Assembly: GCA_937904325.1 (NCBI GenBank)
Contig: CALGTK010000375.1
Span: 55,034 to 119,033 of the forward strand
Source of the DNA: an uncultured Planctomyces sp.
Lineage (GTDB): Bacteria; Planctomycetota; Planctomycetia; Planctomycetales; Planctomycetaceae
Reading direction: 5' to 3'
Length of the DNA: 64,000 bases
Shown: positions 52,757 through 62,484 of the stretch, piece by piece
Layout: the number at the start of each line of letters is the position of its first letter
Position numbering within the stretch: the stretch's first letter is position 1
Notes under the pieces: model-generated
What the model was told of the DNA's origin: nothing
Databases searched by the model: none
What the model saw: the letters and a program-made list of their open reading frames with translations, nothing else
Program-made: the position numbers and the translations under genes

Positions 52757-52922
52757 CGGGATGTGGGTGCTTATTCGGAGATCAAGAAACATGTCCACTG
52801 GCGTGAGTGCGGATTCTTCATATCAGCGCCGACGAACGCAATCGAAGAGGACATTGATACGTACGATCGTGTCGAGGCGGAATTGACTCGAAGAGTTCGC
52901 TCGGTCTGCGTACGCTTCGGGC

Positions 52923-55900
52923 ATGAGTGATAAATCGCCGTCAAAGTTGATACCTGCAGAGTCGGTGTTGCCAAACATCGAACTCAGAGGCGTTCGCGTG
53001 CACAACCTCAAATCGGTTGACGTCGATGTCCCATTGAACAGTCTCACGATAATTACCGGAGTCAGTGGTTCCGGAAAGAGCAGTCTGGCGTTTGATACTC
53101 TGTATGCGGAAGGTCAGCGTCGATACATCGAAAGTTTCTCATCATCGGCTCGACGTCATCTTGATCGACTTGAGAAACCAGATGCCGACAGCATCGACGG
53201 CATCCCGCCAGCAGTCGCTTTGCGGCAAAACGCCGCTGCAAAGGCGGCATCTCGACTTGCAACCGTTGCCACAGTGACTGAGATCGACGATACGCTTCGA
53301 GTTTTATTTGCGCGGCGTGGAGTCGTTGTCTGTCCCGATTGTAAACAGCCCGTTAGCCAGGATTCAGCCGTGTCGGTTGCAGAGTCGATCGATCGGTTAC
53401 CGCCGGGTACCCGACTGCAGATTGGTTTTCCGTTGCCAGCCAGCGAGCGAGACATCGATCATGACGAATCGGCCAATGAAACAGATCGGAATCTCACGGT
53501 CGCAGAATTGCTCGAAGCCGGGTTCACCCGCACCGTAACCTTCAATCGCTTCGACGCTGAGTCGTCAACTGGTGATGGTGACTCTGCTTTGTCCGGGAGC
53601 AGTGTTTCAGTTCAGGATTTATCTTTTCAGCCTGATGATGGCGAACAGCGGATTGTGATTGTAGATCGACTCGTCTCGGGAAAAATCAGTCTAGAGCGAA
53701 TCGTAGAGGCGGTTGAAACATGCTTTGAGGAGTCCGGTGGACGGTGCATGCTGCTTGCTCAGCTGTCAACGCTCAATGTGTCTGTTGGTTTAAAGGACCA
53801 ACTAGACGCTGCAGGTAGTCGTGCGTGTGAGCCCGTACTGATCGACAATGATTCGTGGACGGTTCACCGTTTCTCTGCCAACTTTGATTGTTCAACTTGT
53901 GGCAGGTTATTTACGAAGCCGGAGCCTGCGACTCTGAGTTTTCGCAGTCCACTGGGAGCATGCCCGGATTGTTGCGGAACTGGAAGCGTTACAAAGCTGG
54001 ACTTCGACAGCATGGTCCCGGATGAGTCACTGTCACTGCGAGCCGGAGCGATCGTTGCGCTGCGAGGCGACCGATGGAAACGCGAGCGGGAGAGGCTGCT
54101 TCGCTTCGCAGAGAATTCTTGCGTGCCCCTTGACGTTGAGTTTCGAACCCTGACGTCCGAGCAGAAGGCTCTAATTTATAGTGGTGGCTCATCTCAAGTG
54201 CCTGGCACGAAGAATTCCGAGGGGCTTAGCGGTCTCTTTGAGAGACTCGAACGACGAAAACCACAGACCGCCACTCGTGAGTTTCTTAGCCAATGGCGTC
54301 AGTTCAAATGTTGCACAGCATGTGAAGGAACGCGGCTCCGCCCGGATGCCCTTGCCGTTCGTCTTGGTAGTTCGACAGACTCCGCCGGGCGCGATTGTTC
54401 GGCGTCGATCAGCGACCTGTCGTCTCAGACGGTTGATGACCTGTTGGCCTTCTTCCAAACTGAACTGACCACGTCGTTAGAAACAGCGTCCATCGCTTCA
54501 AATCTGGTTACTGACATTGTTGAGCGATTGAAGTTTCTGACGTTGGTTGGGCTTGGCTATCTGCGGCTGCACCGTGAAATGAATTCACTGTCGCGCGGCG
54601 AAGCTCAACGTGTGGCTATGACATCGATCGCCGGATCAAGTCTGGTCAACACGTTGTTCGTGATTGACGAGCCTTCGGCTGGTTTGCATTTGCGAGATGT
54701 ATCGCGTGTCGTAAGCATCGTCCGAGATATTCGAGACAGTGGAAACACGGTCGTCGTCGTCGAGCATGAACGGGAATTTCTTAACGCGGCAGATCATGTG
54801 CTTGATATCGGACCTGCCGCGGGCCGCGACGGTGGGAAACTGGTTTATGCCGGGAACACAGACGCCCTGGCGGCAGTTGCGGAGTCTGCAACCGGGCGTT
54901 GGCTCGCTGGAACGGCCACCCGCGAGACAGGAAGCGAGCACACAGCAGCGAGAGGATCAACGTGTCGACAGGCAAGAGGTTGGCTGCAGCTCAGCGATGC
55001 GACTTTTCATACCGTGAAAGATTGTTCGGTCAAGTTTCCTCTGGGTGTTCTTTGCGTCGTTACTGGCGTCAGCGGTGCGGGGAAATCTTCGTTAATTGAG
55101 AGTGTGTTGTTTCCAGCCGTTTGCAAGGAACTGGAGCAGTCGTGCTCGGTCGCCGTTGTTGGCGAATATGGTGGACTCAAAGGCGCGGATTCGATCAGCT
55201 CGGTAGAGTTGATTGATGATCGACCGCTGGCGGGTTCTCGACGCAGCAATCCGGCAACGTGGCTCAAAGTCTTTGACGAGATTCGGCGTTTGTTTGCTGA
55301 AACGGAGGCCGCTCGCAATCAAAATCTCACCGTTTCGCACTTCAGCTTCAATACTGATTCCGGTGGGCGCTGCAACAAATGCGAAGGTACGGGCCGCGTG
55401 GAGATCGACATGCAGTTTCTGGCCGACGTGTCGATGACGTGCCCGGACTGCAGCGGGACTCGTTATCTGCCGCACATTCTCGAGGTTCAGTGGCGGGCAC
55501 GAACCATCGCCGATGTGTTGGCGATGACGGCGACCGAAGCATTTTCATTCTTTCGAGGCCAGCCGAAGATTCAGAAACGACTACGGTCACTGAAGGATGT
55601 CGGTCTTGATTATCTGACCCTTGGGCAACCTCTGGCGACATTGTCCGGTGGCGAATCACAACGGCTGAAACTGGCTTCGTGCCTGGCGGCGAACAGTCGG
55701 ACGGGCTCGCTGCTCATCATGAACGAACCGACAACCGGTCTACATCCAGCGGACGTTGCTCGGTTGCTGGAATGTTTCGAAGGACTGATTTCAGTCGGAC
55801 ATTCGCTGATCGTGATTGAACATAATCTCGATGTGATTCGCCGAGCGGACCACATCATCGACATGGGGCCTGAAGCTGGGCCTGGCGGCGGGCAAGTCGT

Positions 55901-55973
55901 GGCAACAGGTTCGGTTGCCGATATTGTTGCGTGTCGAGAATCGATTACGGGGCAGTACCTAAAGAACTCGTAA
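52923..55973 (+). CDS. UvrA-like excinuclease ABC subunit A, divergent paralogue
   Basis: Two Walker A (GVSGSGKSSLAFDTLYAEGQRRYIES; GVSGAGKSSLIES), two signatures (SLSRGEAQRVAM; TLSGGESQRLKLA), Zn modules CSTCG..CPDCCGTG and CNKCEGTG..CPDCSGTRY. Confidence 0.9.
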   Translation: MSDKSPSKLIPAESVLPNIELRGVRVHNLKSVDVDVPLNSLTIITGVSGSGKSSLAFDTLYAEGQRRYIESFSSSARRHLDRLEKPDADSIDGIPPAVALRQNAAAKAASRLATVATVTEIDDTLRVLFARRGVVVCPDCKQPVSQDSAVSVAESIDRLPPGTRLQIGFPLPASERDIDHDESANETDRNLTVAELLEAGFTRTVTFNRFDAESSTGDGDSALSGSSVSVQDLSFQPDDGEQRIVIVDRLVSGKISLERIVEAVETCFEESGGRCMLLAQLSTLNVSVGLKDQLDAAGSRACEPVLIDNDSWTVHRFSANFDCSTCGRLFTKPEPATLSFRSPLGACPDCCGTGSVTKLDFDSMVPDESLSLRAGAIVALRGDRWKRERERLLRFAENSCVPLDVEFRTLTSEQKALIYSGGSSQVPGTKNSEGLSGLFERLERRKPQTATREFLSQWRQFKCCTACEGTRLRPDALAVRLGSSTDSAGRDCSASISDLSSQTVDDLLAFFQTELTTSLETASIASNLVTDIVERLKFLTLVGLGYLRLHREMNSLSRGEAQRVAMTSIAGSSLVNTLFVIDEPSAGLHLRDVSRVVSIVRDIRDSGNTVVVVEHEREFLNAADHVLDIGPAAGRDGGKLVYAGNTDALAAVAESATGRWLAGTATRETGSEHTAARGSTCRQARGWLQLSDATFHTVKDCSVKFPLGVLCVVTGVSGAGKSSLIESVLFPAVCKELEQSCSVAVVGEYGGLKGADSISSVELIDDRPLAGSRRSNPATWLKVFDEIRRLFAETEAARNQNLTVSHFSFNTDSGGRCNKCEGTGRVEIDMQFLADVSMTCPDCSGTRYLPHILEVQWRARTIADVLAMTATEAFSFFRGQPKIQKRLRSLKDVGLDYLTLGQPLATLSGGESQRLKLASCLAANSRTGSLLIMNEPTTGLHPADVARLLECFEGLISVGHSLIVIEHNLDVIRRADHIIDMGPEAGPGGGQVVATGSVADIVACRESITGQYLKNS

Positions 55974-57275
55974 CCAGAGTGCTCGCAAGTACTCTGATTC
56001 GGGGCAGCTTCCGGCGACGGGATGATCGGAAGATGCACCGGTGCGGTCGAAGATTTGGACTTCACGCGGCTGGCGTCTCGGGTTTTCTTCCGATTCCGTG
56101 CCAGGTACTGGTGGACCCGCCTGGCGCGCCGCGGAACGGACAAGTTTGTCGAACTCTTCATTGGTTAAGAGGCCCGCGCACGTAAACGTCACCATGATTC
56201 CGCCAGGACGAACGAGTTGCAGGGCCAGACGGTTCAGATCGAAGTGAGTGCGTCGCCCTTCTTCAATTTCCTCACGGGAATGGATCAGTTTTGGCGGATC
56301 CAATGCGAGAACGTCGAATTGTCGGCCGTTGCGAACTATGTCGCGCATCCAGGCGAAGGCATCTGCCTGAACAAAGCTGACTTTCGCCTGGTTGAGATTG
56401 GCGTTGGACTTTGCCAGTTGAAGCGGGTTTTCGTCGAGTTCTACTCCGGTTACTTCAGCAGCGTTGCCGGCTTTCTTTGCCTGAATTGCGAAACCGCCGG
56501 TGTAACAGCAGATGTCGGCGACTGATTTTCCTTCGCAGTATCCGGCAAGCTTGATACGGTTTTCGCGCTGGTCACAGAAGAAGCCGGTCTTGTGACCTTG
56601 GTTGAAATTGATGCGGAACCTCGTTCCGTATTCATGGATGGTTGTGGTGCGTGGCAGATCTGGGGAACTGATGACCGGTGCGGAAAAACCTTCCTGAGTC
56701 TCACTTTTTGGACTTGGTTTGACGATCCAATGTTTAGTGCCGCAAACGGCGGCAAGTCTTTCGGCGATCGACTGAGCACGCTGAAACATTGCCAGAGAAT
56801 ACGCTTCAAGTGACAGCACATCGTTGTAACGGTCGACAACGATTCCAGGCAGAAAATCGCCTTCTGCATGGATGAGGCGGCAGGCAGTTGTGGATTCACC
56901 GATTTTCAAGGTGTCATGACGAAACGAAACTGCGCGTTTCAGAAGTTGATCCCAGAACTCGTCATTGGGCGGTTCAGCGCCCCATCGAATGAAACGCAGG
57001 GCGACGCCAGCCGTCGAGTTGAAATAACCGTAACCAAGATGCCGGCCGTCGGTGTGCGAGATGGAAACGAGATCGCCCGGTTTCGCTTCCTGGGGGATGT
57101 TGCGAAGGCGTTTTCGGAAAACGTTTGGGTGTGGAAAGTCGGTATCAATCTGCACGGCCGGCAAAGACGACGGATCTTCGACGATGTCCAGCGGGCGTTG
57201 AGACGTGTCCAGCAACACGGGAGCCTGCCGTTGCCATTGCTTCCGTTGGGGACGCTTGTCGCGGTAGTTGGCCAT
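55959..57275 (-). CDS. Class I SAM-dependent rRNA methyltransferase (RlmI-like, PUA + Rossmann)
   Basis: VADICCYTGGFAIQAKKAGNAAEVTGVELDENPLQLAKSNANLN; FDVLALDPPKL; FFCDQRENR. Confidence 0.92.
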   Translation of the reverse strand: MANYRDKRPQRKQWQRQAPVLLDTSQRPLDIVEDPSSLPAVQIDTDFPHPNVFRKRLRNIPQEAKPGDLVSISHTDGRHLGYGYFNSTAGVALRFIRWGAEPPNDEFWDQLLKRAVSFRHDTLKIGESTTACRLIHAEGDFLPGIVVDRYNDVLSLEAYSLAMFQRAQSIAERLAAVCGTKHWIVKPSPKSETQEGFSAPVISSPDLPRTTTIHEYGTRFRINFNQGHKTGFFCDQRENRIKLAGYCEGKSVADICCYTGGFAIQAKKAGNAAEVTGVELDENPLQLAKSNANLNQAKVSFVQADAFAWMRDIVRNGRQFDVLALDPPKLIHSREEIEEGRRTHFDLNRLALQLVRPGGIMVTFTCAGLLTNEEFDKLVRSAARQAGPPVPGTESEENPRRQPREVQIFDRTGASSDHPVAGSCPESEYLRALWLRVL

Positions 57276-57430
57276 TTCGACAGAAACCGATCGTACGGTG
57301 TGAGAGAGAGGAAGGTGCCGGGAAGAGTATTGGCTCGACGTTCATATCGAGGCCGTACTTTGACCTGTCGAATGATGGAAGCAACCTTGCGACGGTTGGT
57401 GGGAGTTGACGACGGTGGAAAGCCGGTCCG

Positions 57431-58756
57431 TTATTCGTGTCGCAGGGCTTCGATGGGGTCCATCAGGGCGGCTCGGCGAGCGGGGTACAAGCCGAACAGG
57501 ATTCCGACGATAACCGAGATTGAGAATGCCACTCCGACTGACCAAGGGGCGACGATCGGCTCCAGGTTTTGGATTGCCAGTGGAAGAGCGGTCCAGACAT
57601 TCGGCAGGAACTGCTTCAACACATACTGGACGCCGAAGACTGCCGGGCCGCACAGGAAACCGAAGGCGACTCCCGTCAGCCCGCCCGTGCCGGTCAGCAC
57701 GACGGTCTCAGCAAGGAACTGAGTGATGATGTCGCTGCGGCGCGCTCCCATTGCTCGTCGCACGCCGATCTCGCGAGTTCGTTCGGTGACCGTTGCCAGC
57801 ATGATATTCATGATACCGATGCCGCCCACCAGGAGTGAAATCCCGGCAATCAGAACGAGCAACACGTTGAACATGGCTCGCAGAACTTCTGCCTGGCGGA
57901 GCAGTTCCTTGGGTACGACAATCGTGTAGTCATCTTCGACGTGGTACTTTTCGAGAAGGATTCGAGCGACGGCTGCGCTTTCTTCGACAGACTCGACGTC
58001 TTCGATCATGAGCGTGATCTGGCTGATCTCGACGAGTTCGCGATCGATACCACCGGAAGGTGAAGTTGTCAGCTCGTCGCCTAACCGCGAGCGAAAGGTC
58101 GTGACGGGGATATAGATATCTCGGTTATATTCCCGTCCGGCGAGGCTGCCACCGATCGATGCGGAAGATTCGCGACTTTCCGTAACGCCAATCACGGTGT
58201 AGAAGTCCTGGTCGATCAACAGTCGTTGACCGATTGGGTTTTTCAGCGGAAACACTTCCGCAGCGACGTCGGCGGCGATAACACAAACAGTGGCGTTGTC
58301 GATCTCGTGCTGCTGCTCAAGAAATTGTCCTTGAGCCATATCGAGATGATTGATTTCGTAATAGTCGGACACGCAACCTACAAGCTGCGTTGCGATGACG
58401 TGACCCTCGTGCCGCACGACGGTCGACAGTTCCCGCATTGGAACTGCTCGTTCAACGGTGGGAATGGTCTCAACGAGACGGTCGTAATCGGCGTCGGTCA
58501 GCCCATAGATCGTGACAAAGATTCGGTCGCCGGTTCCTGACGCAGCGGGCTTGACGCTCTTGATGATGATGTTTCGAGCACCCAGTTGTTCGATCTGTTT
58601 CTGAGCCTGGTCGCTGACACCTTCCCCCAGCGCGACGAGCCAGATGACGGCCATCACGCCGATCAGGATTCCGACCATCGCGAGCGACGATCGTAACGCG
58701 TGCAGAGAAAGACTTTTGATGCCGAGCTTGAGAGTTCGCAGAACGTACGACAGCAC
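57431..58756 (-). CDS. ABC transporter permease (MacB-type FtsX fold)
   Basis: LRSSLAMVGILIGVMAVIWLVALGEG; IGIMNIMLATVTERTREIGVRRAMGARRSDIITQFLAE; GTG start. Confidence 0.93.
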   Translation of the reverse strand: MLSYVLRTLKLGIKSLSLHALRSSLAMVGILIGVMAVIWLVALGEGVSDQAQKQIEQLGARNIIIKSVKPAASGTGDRIFVTIYGLTDADYDRLVETIPTVERAVPMRELSTVVRHEGHVIATQLVGCVSDYYEINHLDMAQGQFLEQQHEIDNATVCVIAADVAAEVFPLKNPIGQRLLIDQDFYTVIGVTESRESSASIGGSLAGREYNRDIYIPVTTFRSRLGDELTTSPSGGIDRELVEISQITLMIEDVESVEESAAVARILLEKYHVEDDYTIVVPKELLRQAEVLRAMFNVLLVLIAGISLLVGGIGIMNIMLATVTERTREIGVRRAMGARRSDIITQFLAETVVLTGTGGLTGVAFGFLCGPAVFGVQYVLKQFLPNVWTALPLAIQNLEPIVAPWSVGVAFSISVIVGILFGLYPARRAALMDPIEALRHE

Positions 58757-60549
58757 TAGCGGGCTCCCGATTCGGGACGACCACTAGCTCCAGAACCGCC
58801 ACCGGATGACGGTCGTTTGGGACGATTTTTCCATTCCGCCGAAGAAACCGCTCCGTCGCCGTCCTTATCGAGTCTATCGATAGCCCCTGGCCAGGTAATC
58901 TCGTCACTCGTCAGTTTTCCATCGCTGTTCTTATCGAGACTGGCGAAACTCGGTGCTTGTCGTGAGCCACCAGAACCTCCGCCGGATTGACCACCGGATG
59001 GTTTGCCGCCACCTGCTGCTGGTGGGGGAGAGCCGCTTGATTCTCCGAATCGACTCTTGACACCCGTCGATTCATCAGCTTCCTCTTCACTCTTTTCTTC
59101 GTTGATCTGCTCGCTCATGACGGCTCGTGGATTCATAAGAATTTCTTCACCTTCGCTGACTCCGTCTTTGACTTCGACGAATTTGTCGTTGCTCAGGCCG
59201 AGAAGTAACTCGCGTTTCTGTGGCCCATCAGGAGTCTTGACATATCCGTAGAACTGATCGCCCTTCACGACGACCGACGAAACAGGCACAGTCAAGACGT
59301 CCACAAGATTTGCAATCAGAATTTCCACTTCGGCCGTCATGCCGGGTCGGAGACCTTCGCAATCGCCTTCGATTCGTACTTCAGCCGGGTACTCTTTGAC
59401 CTTGGCCGAGAAGAATGACTTCGCTTCCGGCTGGTTGGCGATCGAAGTGACAGAACCCTGGAACTCTCGATCCAGTACCTTCAGATAAACACGCTGCCCA
59501 GCGTGAACCTGTTCGACTTTTGATTCATGGACCGGAACTTTGGCCTGCATCTGCGTCAGGTCCGGAAGCTGAATGATTGTCTGACGCTCTCGGACCGGCG
59601 ACCCCTCTTCTATCTGGCTGCTGGAACTTCCGTAGCGACTGCGTTCTGCGAAGTAGACAACCATGCCTGCCTTCGGTGCAAAGATGACGCACTTCGTGAG
59701 CTGCTTCGTGAGTTTGTCAAGCTTCGCTTTTTCAAGCTTCACCGCCGCAACTTCAGATCGAGACAATGCTTCAGCCGCGTCGCGAGTTGCTTCTAAGCCA
59801 CGAGTCGTTTTTTGGCGGGTGAACTTTTCGAGCACGCTCTTCGACGTTTGCGCAAAGTCAAGATCCAGTTTGGATCGTTTTACGGCAAATTCGTCAGCTT
59901 CAACCTGGAGCGGCGTGGCGAATCCTTTTCGAGACATCCGCTGTGTGTGATCCAGGACATTTTGAGCGCTCCGCAGGTTTTCCTGAGCGATCGTGATTAA
60001 CGATTCGACTTCCTGCAGGTCTTTCAGGTAGGTCCCTTCGACATACTCCTGGACGGCGATGTCGGCCGCAGCCGCGTCCTCGGTGGCCTTGATCTGTGCA
60101 GCAAGCGCCTTCTCGTAAACGCCGGTCTGTGCGGCAAGCTGTTCTTCAATGCCCGATGAATCGAGTTCGACAATCTTCTGTTCGGCCACGACCACTGTGC
60201 CGTCATCGATGATCCACAAGATCGTGCTGCCACCAGAAATTTCACACTTCACGTCGACGTTGCTGGCACTTTGCAGCTCGCCATCGTCCGTGACAGTAAC
60301 GACCAGATTCTCGCGACCAACTGTGTGCGTCATCGCCTCGCTGTCTGAAGTTTCGCTGCCAGCATTTATTTGAGACAGCAGACCCGGTCCGAAAAAGTAC
60401 GCTCCGGCCGTGACCAGAATTGCCAGAACGGCAAGGACGACGACGACGGAATTTCCGTTCCGTCGATGATCACTCGCTACGACTGAAGATGTTTTTGAAT
60501 TTGAAGGACGCTGCATTGCAACCTCACCACTAACTTGATGCGAGGTCAC
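58756..60549 (-). CDS. HlyD/MacA-type periplasmic adaptor with C-terminal EF-hand pair
   Basis: N-terminal TM, coiled coil, AGMVVYFAERSRYGSSSSQIEEGSPVRERQTIIQLPDLTQMQAKVPVHESKVEQV; C-terminal DKNSDGKLTSDE and DKDGDGAVSSAE. Confidence 0.9.
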   Translation of the reverse strand: MTSHQVSGEVAMQRPSNSKTSSVVASDHRRNGNSVVVVLAVLAILVTAGAYFFGPGLLSQINAGSETSDSEAMTHTVGRENLVVTVTDDGELQSASNVDVKCEISGGSTILWIIDDGTVVVAEQKIVELDSSGIEEQLAAQTGVYEKALAAQIKATEDAAAADIAVQEYVEGTYLKDLQEVESLITIAQENLRSAQNVLDHTQRMSRKGFATPLQVEADEFAVKRSKLDLDFAQTSKSVLEKFTRQKTTRGLEATRDAAEALSRSEVAAVKLEKAKLDKLTKQLTKCVIFAPKAGMVVYFAERSRYGSSSSQIEEGSPVRERQTIIQLPDLTQMQAKVPVHESKVEQVHAGQRVYLKVLDREFQGSVTSIANQPEAKSFFSAKVKEYPAEVRIEGDCEGLRPGMTAEVEILIANLVDVLTVPVSSVVVKGDQFYGYVKTPDGPQKRELLLGLSNDKFVEVKDGVSEGEEILMNPRAVMSEQINEEKSEEEADESTGVKSRFGESSGSPPPAAGGGKPSGGQSGGGSGGSRQAPSFASLDKNSDGKLTSDEITWPGAIDRLDKDGDGAVSSAEWKNRPKRPSSGGGSGASGRPESGAR

Positions 60550-61191
60550 CGGACGACGCCGGTGTCTCGCGGGAAAAACTGATCGAATTCCAAGTCAATC
60601 GACATCTAATGAGATCTGAAACTCGTATCCCTGTTCCACTCAGGCTCATCGCAGGATTTTTTTTCAAATCGTTTGTGCAGGTCAAAACTTGACGTTGGCC
60701 AACTCAACAGCTTCGAAATCGTGCTAATCGATATTGTCCACGTTTTTCATAGTTCAATCCACTCGCAGAGTTTATCGCCGAGCGAGCCGTTGCATATGCA
60801 GTGCAAACCGCCGAAGTGCTCATCCTGCCGAAAGGACGTGCTGGTCGGGGCGCGTGATCTGCCAATTCGGCCCGATTGGTGCTGCATCAACGCGATGGAT
60901 TGTTCCAGTTCCGCAGGTCAAACTTCACTTGACGGAATCAAGGATTCGGTGTCCTACACCTCAAATTTCGTCAAGCAGGGCCAGACCTGCCCGAAACCGC
61001 ACACTGCGGTCATCGCATGTCTTCGGCTATGATTTCCCCGCCAGACTCCTAGAATCCCCCCCGTTTTCAGTCCATTCCGCGATGGCCAACCTCCCGCATG
61101 CAAATTGGCAGGGAAGGCCCTCAGCTCCTGGGCGTTTCCGTTAAAGACTGGTCACTCAGAGGCCGGTGAATAAAGGTTCAATTCAGGCGTT

Positions 61192-62442
61192 ATGTCACGA
61201 GTCTTCGTCACAGGGATGGGCGTTGTATCACCACTTGGAAACAGTGTTGAACACTTATGGTCAGGACTGACGGAAGGGCGATCTGGCATCGATCGGCTTC
61301 AAAGGGTCGACACGAAGGATTTGGCTGCGACCATCGGTGGAGAAGTTGAGGGGCTTGACGAGGCTCCATTTGAATTGCCTGAGCAGGTTGCCTGGCGACG
61401 CATGGACCGTGCGAGCCGGTTCGCTGTTTCAGCCGCCAGGCAGGCGATCGACGACGCCGGACTCGTTCCATCAGAATTCGGACACCGCTGCGGAGTAATT
61501 GTAGGAGCTGGCCTCAGCGGCTTGGACACACTGCAGCAGCAAACAGACGTCCTACTGAATCGTGGCCCGGACCGAGTCAGCCCATTGACGATTCCCTTGC
61601 TGATGCCAAATGCGGCTCCGGCCAATGTGAGCCTGACGTTCGAAATTCGCGGCCCCGCCTTCACAGTCAGCGCTGCCTGCGCAAGTTCCGGACTGGCGAT
61701 CATTCAGGCCACTGAACTTCTTAGAAGCGGTGCTGCCGATGTCGTGATCACTGGCGGAACCGAGTCGTCGTTGACGCGGCTCGGCATCGCCGCCTTCTGC
61801 CGCATGGGGGCGATGGCGACAAAGTACAACGACGATCCTCAGCGAGCAATCCGGCCTTTCGATGCGAACCGGTCTGGACTTGTCATGTCCGAAGGTGCAG
61901 GCATCCTGATTCTGGAATCCGAGCACAGCGTTGCTCGCCGCGGTGCGACTCCTCATGCCGAAGTTCTGGGCTACGGTTCAACGTCCGACGCCTGTCATCT
62001 GGTCAGGCCCGAACCAAGTGGACAGGGAGCGGCTCAGGCTATCCGGTACGCACTTTCGTCTGCTGGTGTTGAAGAGTCAGAAATCGCGTCGCGCACTTAC
62101 ATCAACGCTCACGGTACGGGAACAAAAGCGAACGACGTCGCCGAAACGCTAGCCTTGAAAGAGGCATTTGGGACGGCCACTCCGCAACTAAGGGTCAGCT
62201 CGACAAAGAGCATGCTCGGGCATTTGATCGGTGCGGCGGGAGCAGTCGAGTCCGTTGCTTGCGTCCGAACGTTGCAAACAGGCACCATTCCACCAACGAT
62301 CAATCTTGATACTCCCGACCCGGAATGCGATCTGAATCTGGTGACGGGTTCTGCTCAGCAGGCCGACATTCATTATGCTATTAACAACACGTTTGGCTTC
62401 GGTGGTCATAACGTAAGCCTGATCCTCGGCCGTTCTTCCTGA
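61192..62442 (+). CDS. Beta-ketoacyl-ACP synthase II-like (FabF-type)
   Basis: VFVTGMGVVSPLGNSVEHLWSGL, active site FTVSAACASSG, INAHGTGTKANDVAE, NTFGFGGHNVSL. Confidence 0.92.
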   Translation: MSRVFVTGMGVVSPLGNSVEHLWSGLTEGRSGIDRLQRVDTKDLAATIGGEVEGLDEAPFELPEQVAWRRMDRASRFAVSAARQAIDDAGLVPSEFGHRCGVIVGAGLSGLDTLQQQTDVLLNRGPDRVSPLTIPLLMPNAAPANVSLTFEIRGPAFTVSAACASSGLAIIQATELLRSGAADVVITGGTESSLTRLGIAAFCRMGAMATKYNDDPQRAIRPFDANRSGLVMSEGAGILILESEHSVARRGATPHAEVLGYGSTSDACHLVRPEPSGQGAAQAIRYALSSAGVEESEIASRTYINAHGTGTKANDVAETLALKEAFGTATPQLRVSSTKSMLGHLIGAAGAVESVACVRTLQTGTIPPTINLDTPDPECDLNLVTGSAQQADIHYAINNTFGFGGHNVSLILGRSS

Positions 62443-62484
62443 GCAGGGATGAATGCCGTCGAGTCTGCACTTCGACGTGACATC

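Noticed and set aside
56868-57722. 284-aa plus-strand ORF
   Set aside because: Antisense to the RlmI-like methyltransferase and the ABC permease, both strongly supported by motifs
60673-61144. Overlapping ORFs of 119 and 136 aa upstream of the FabF-like gene
   Set aside because: Overlapping frames, low-complexity composition, no recognised domain; probably intergenic
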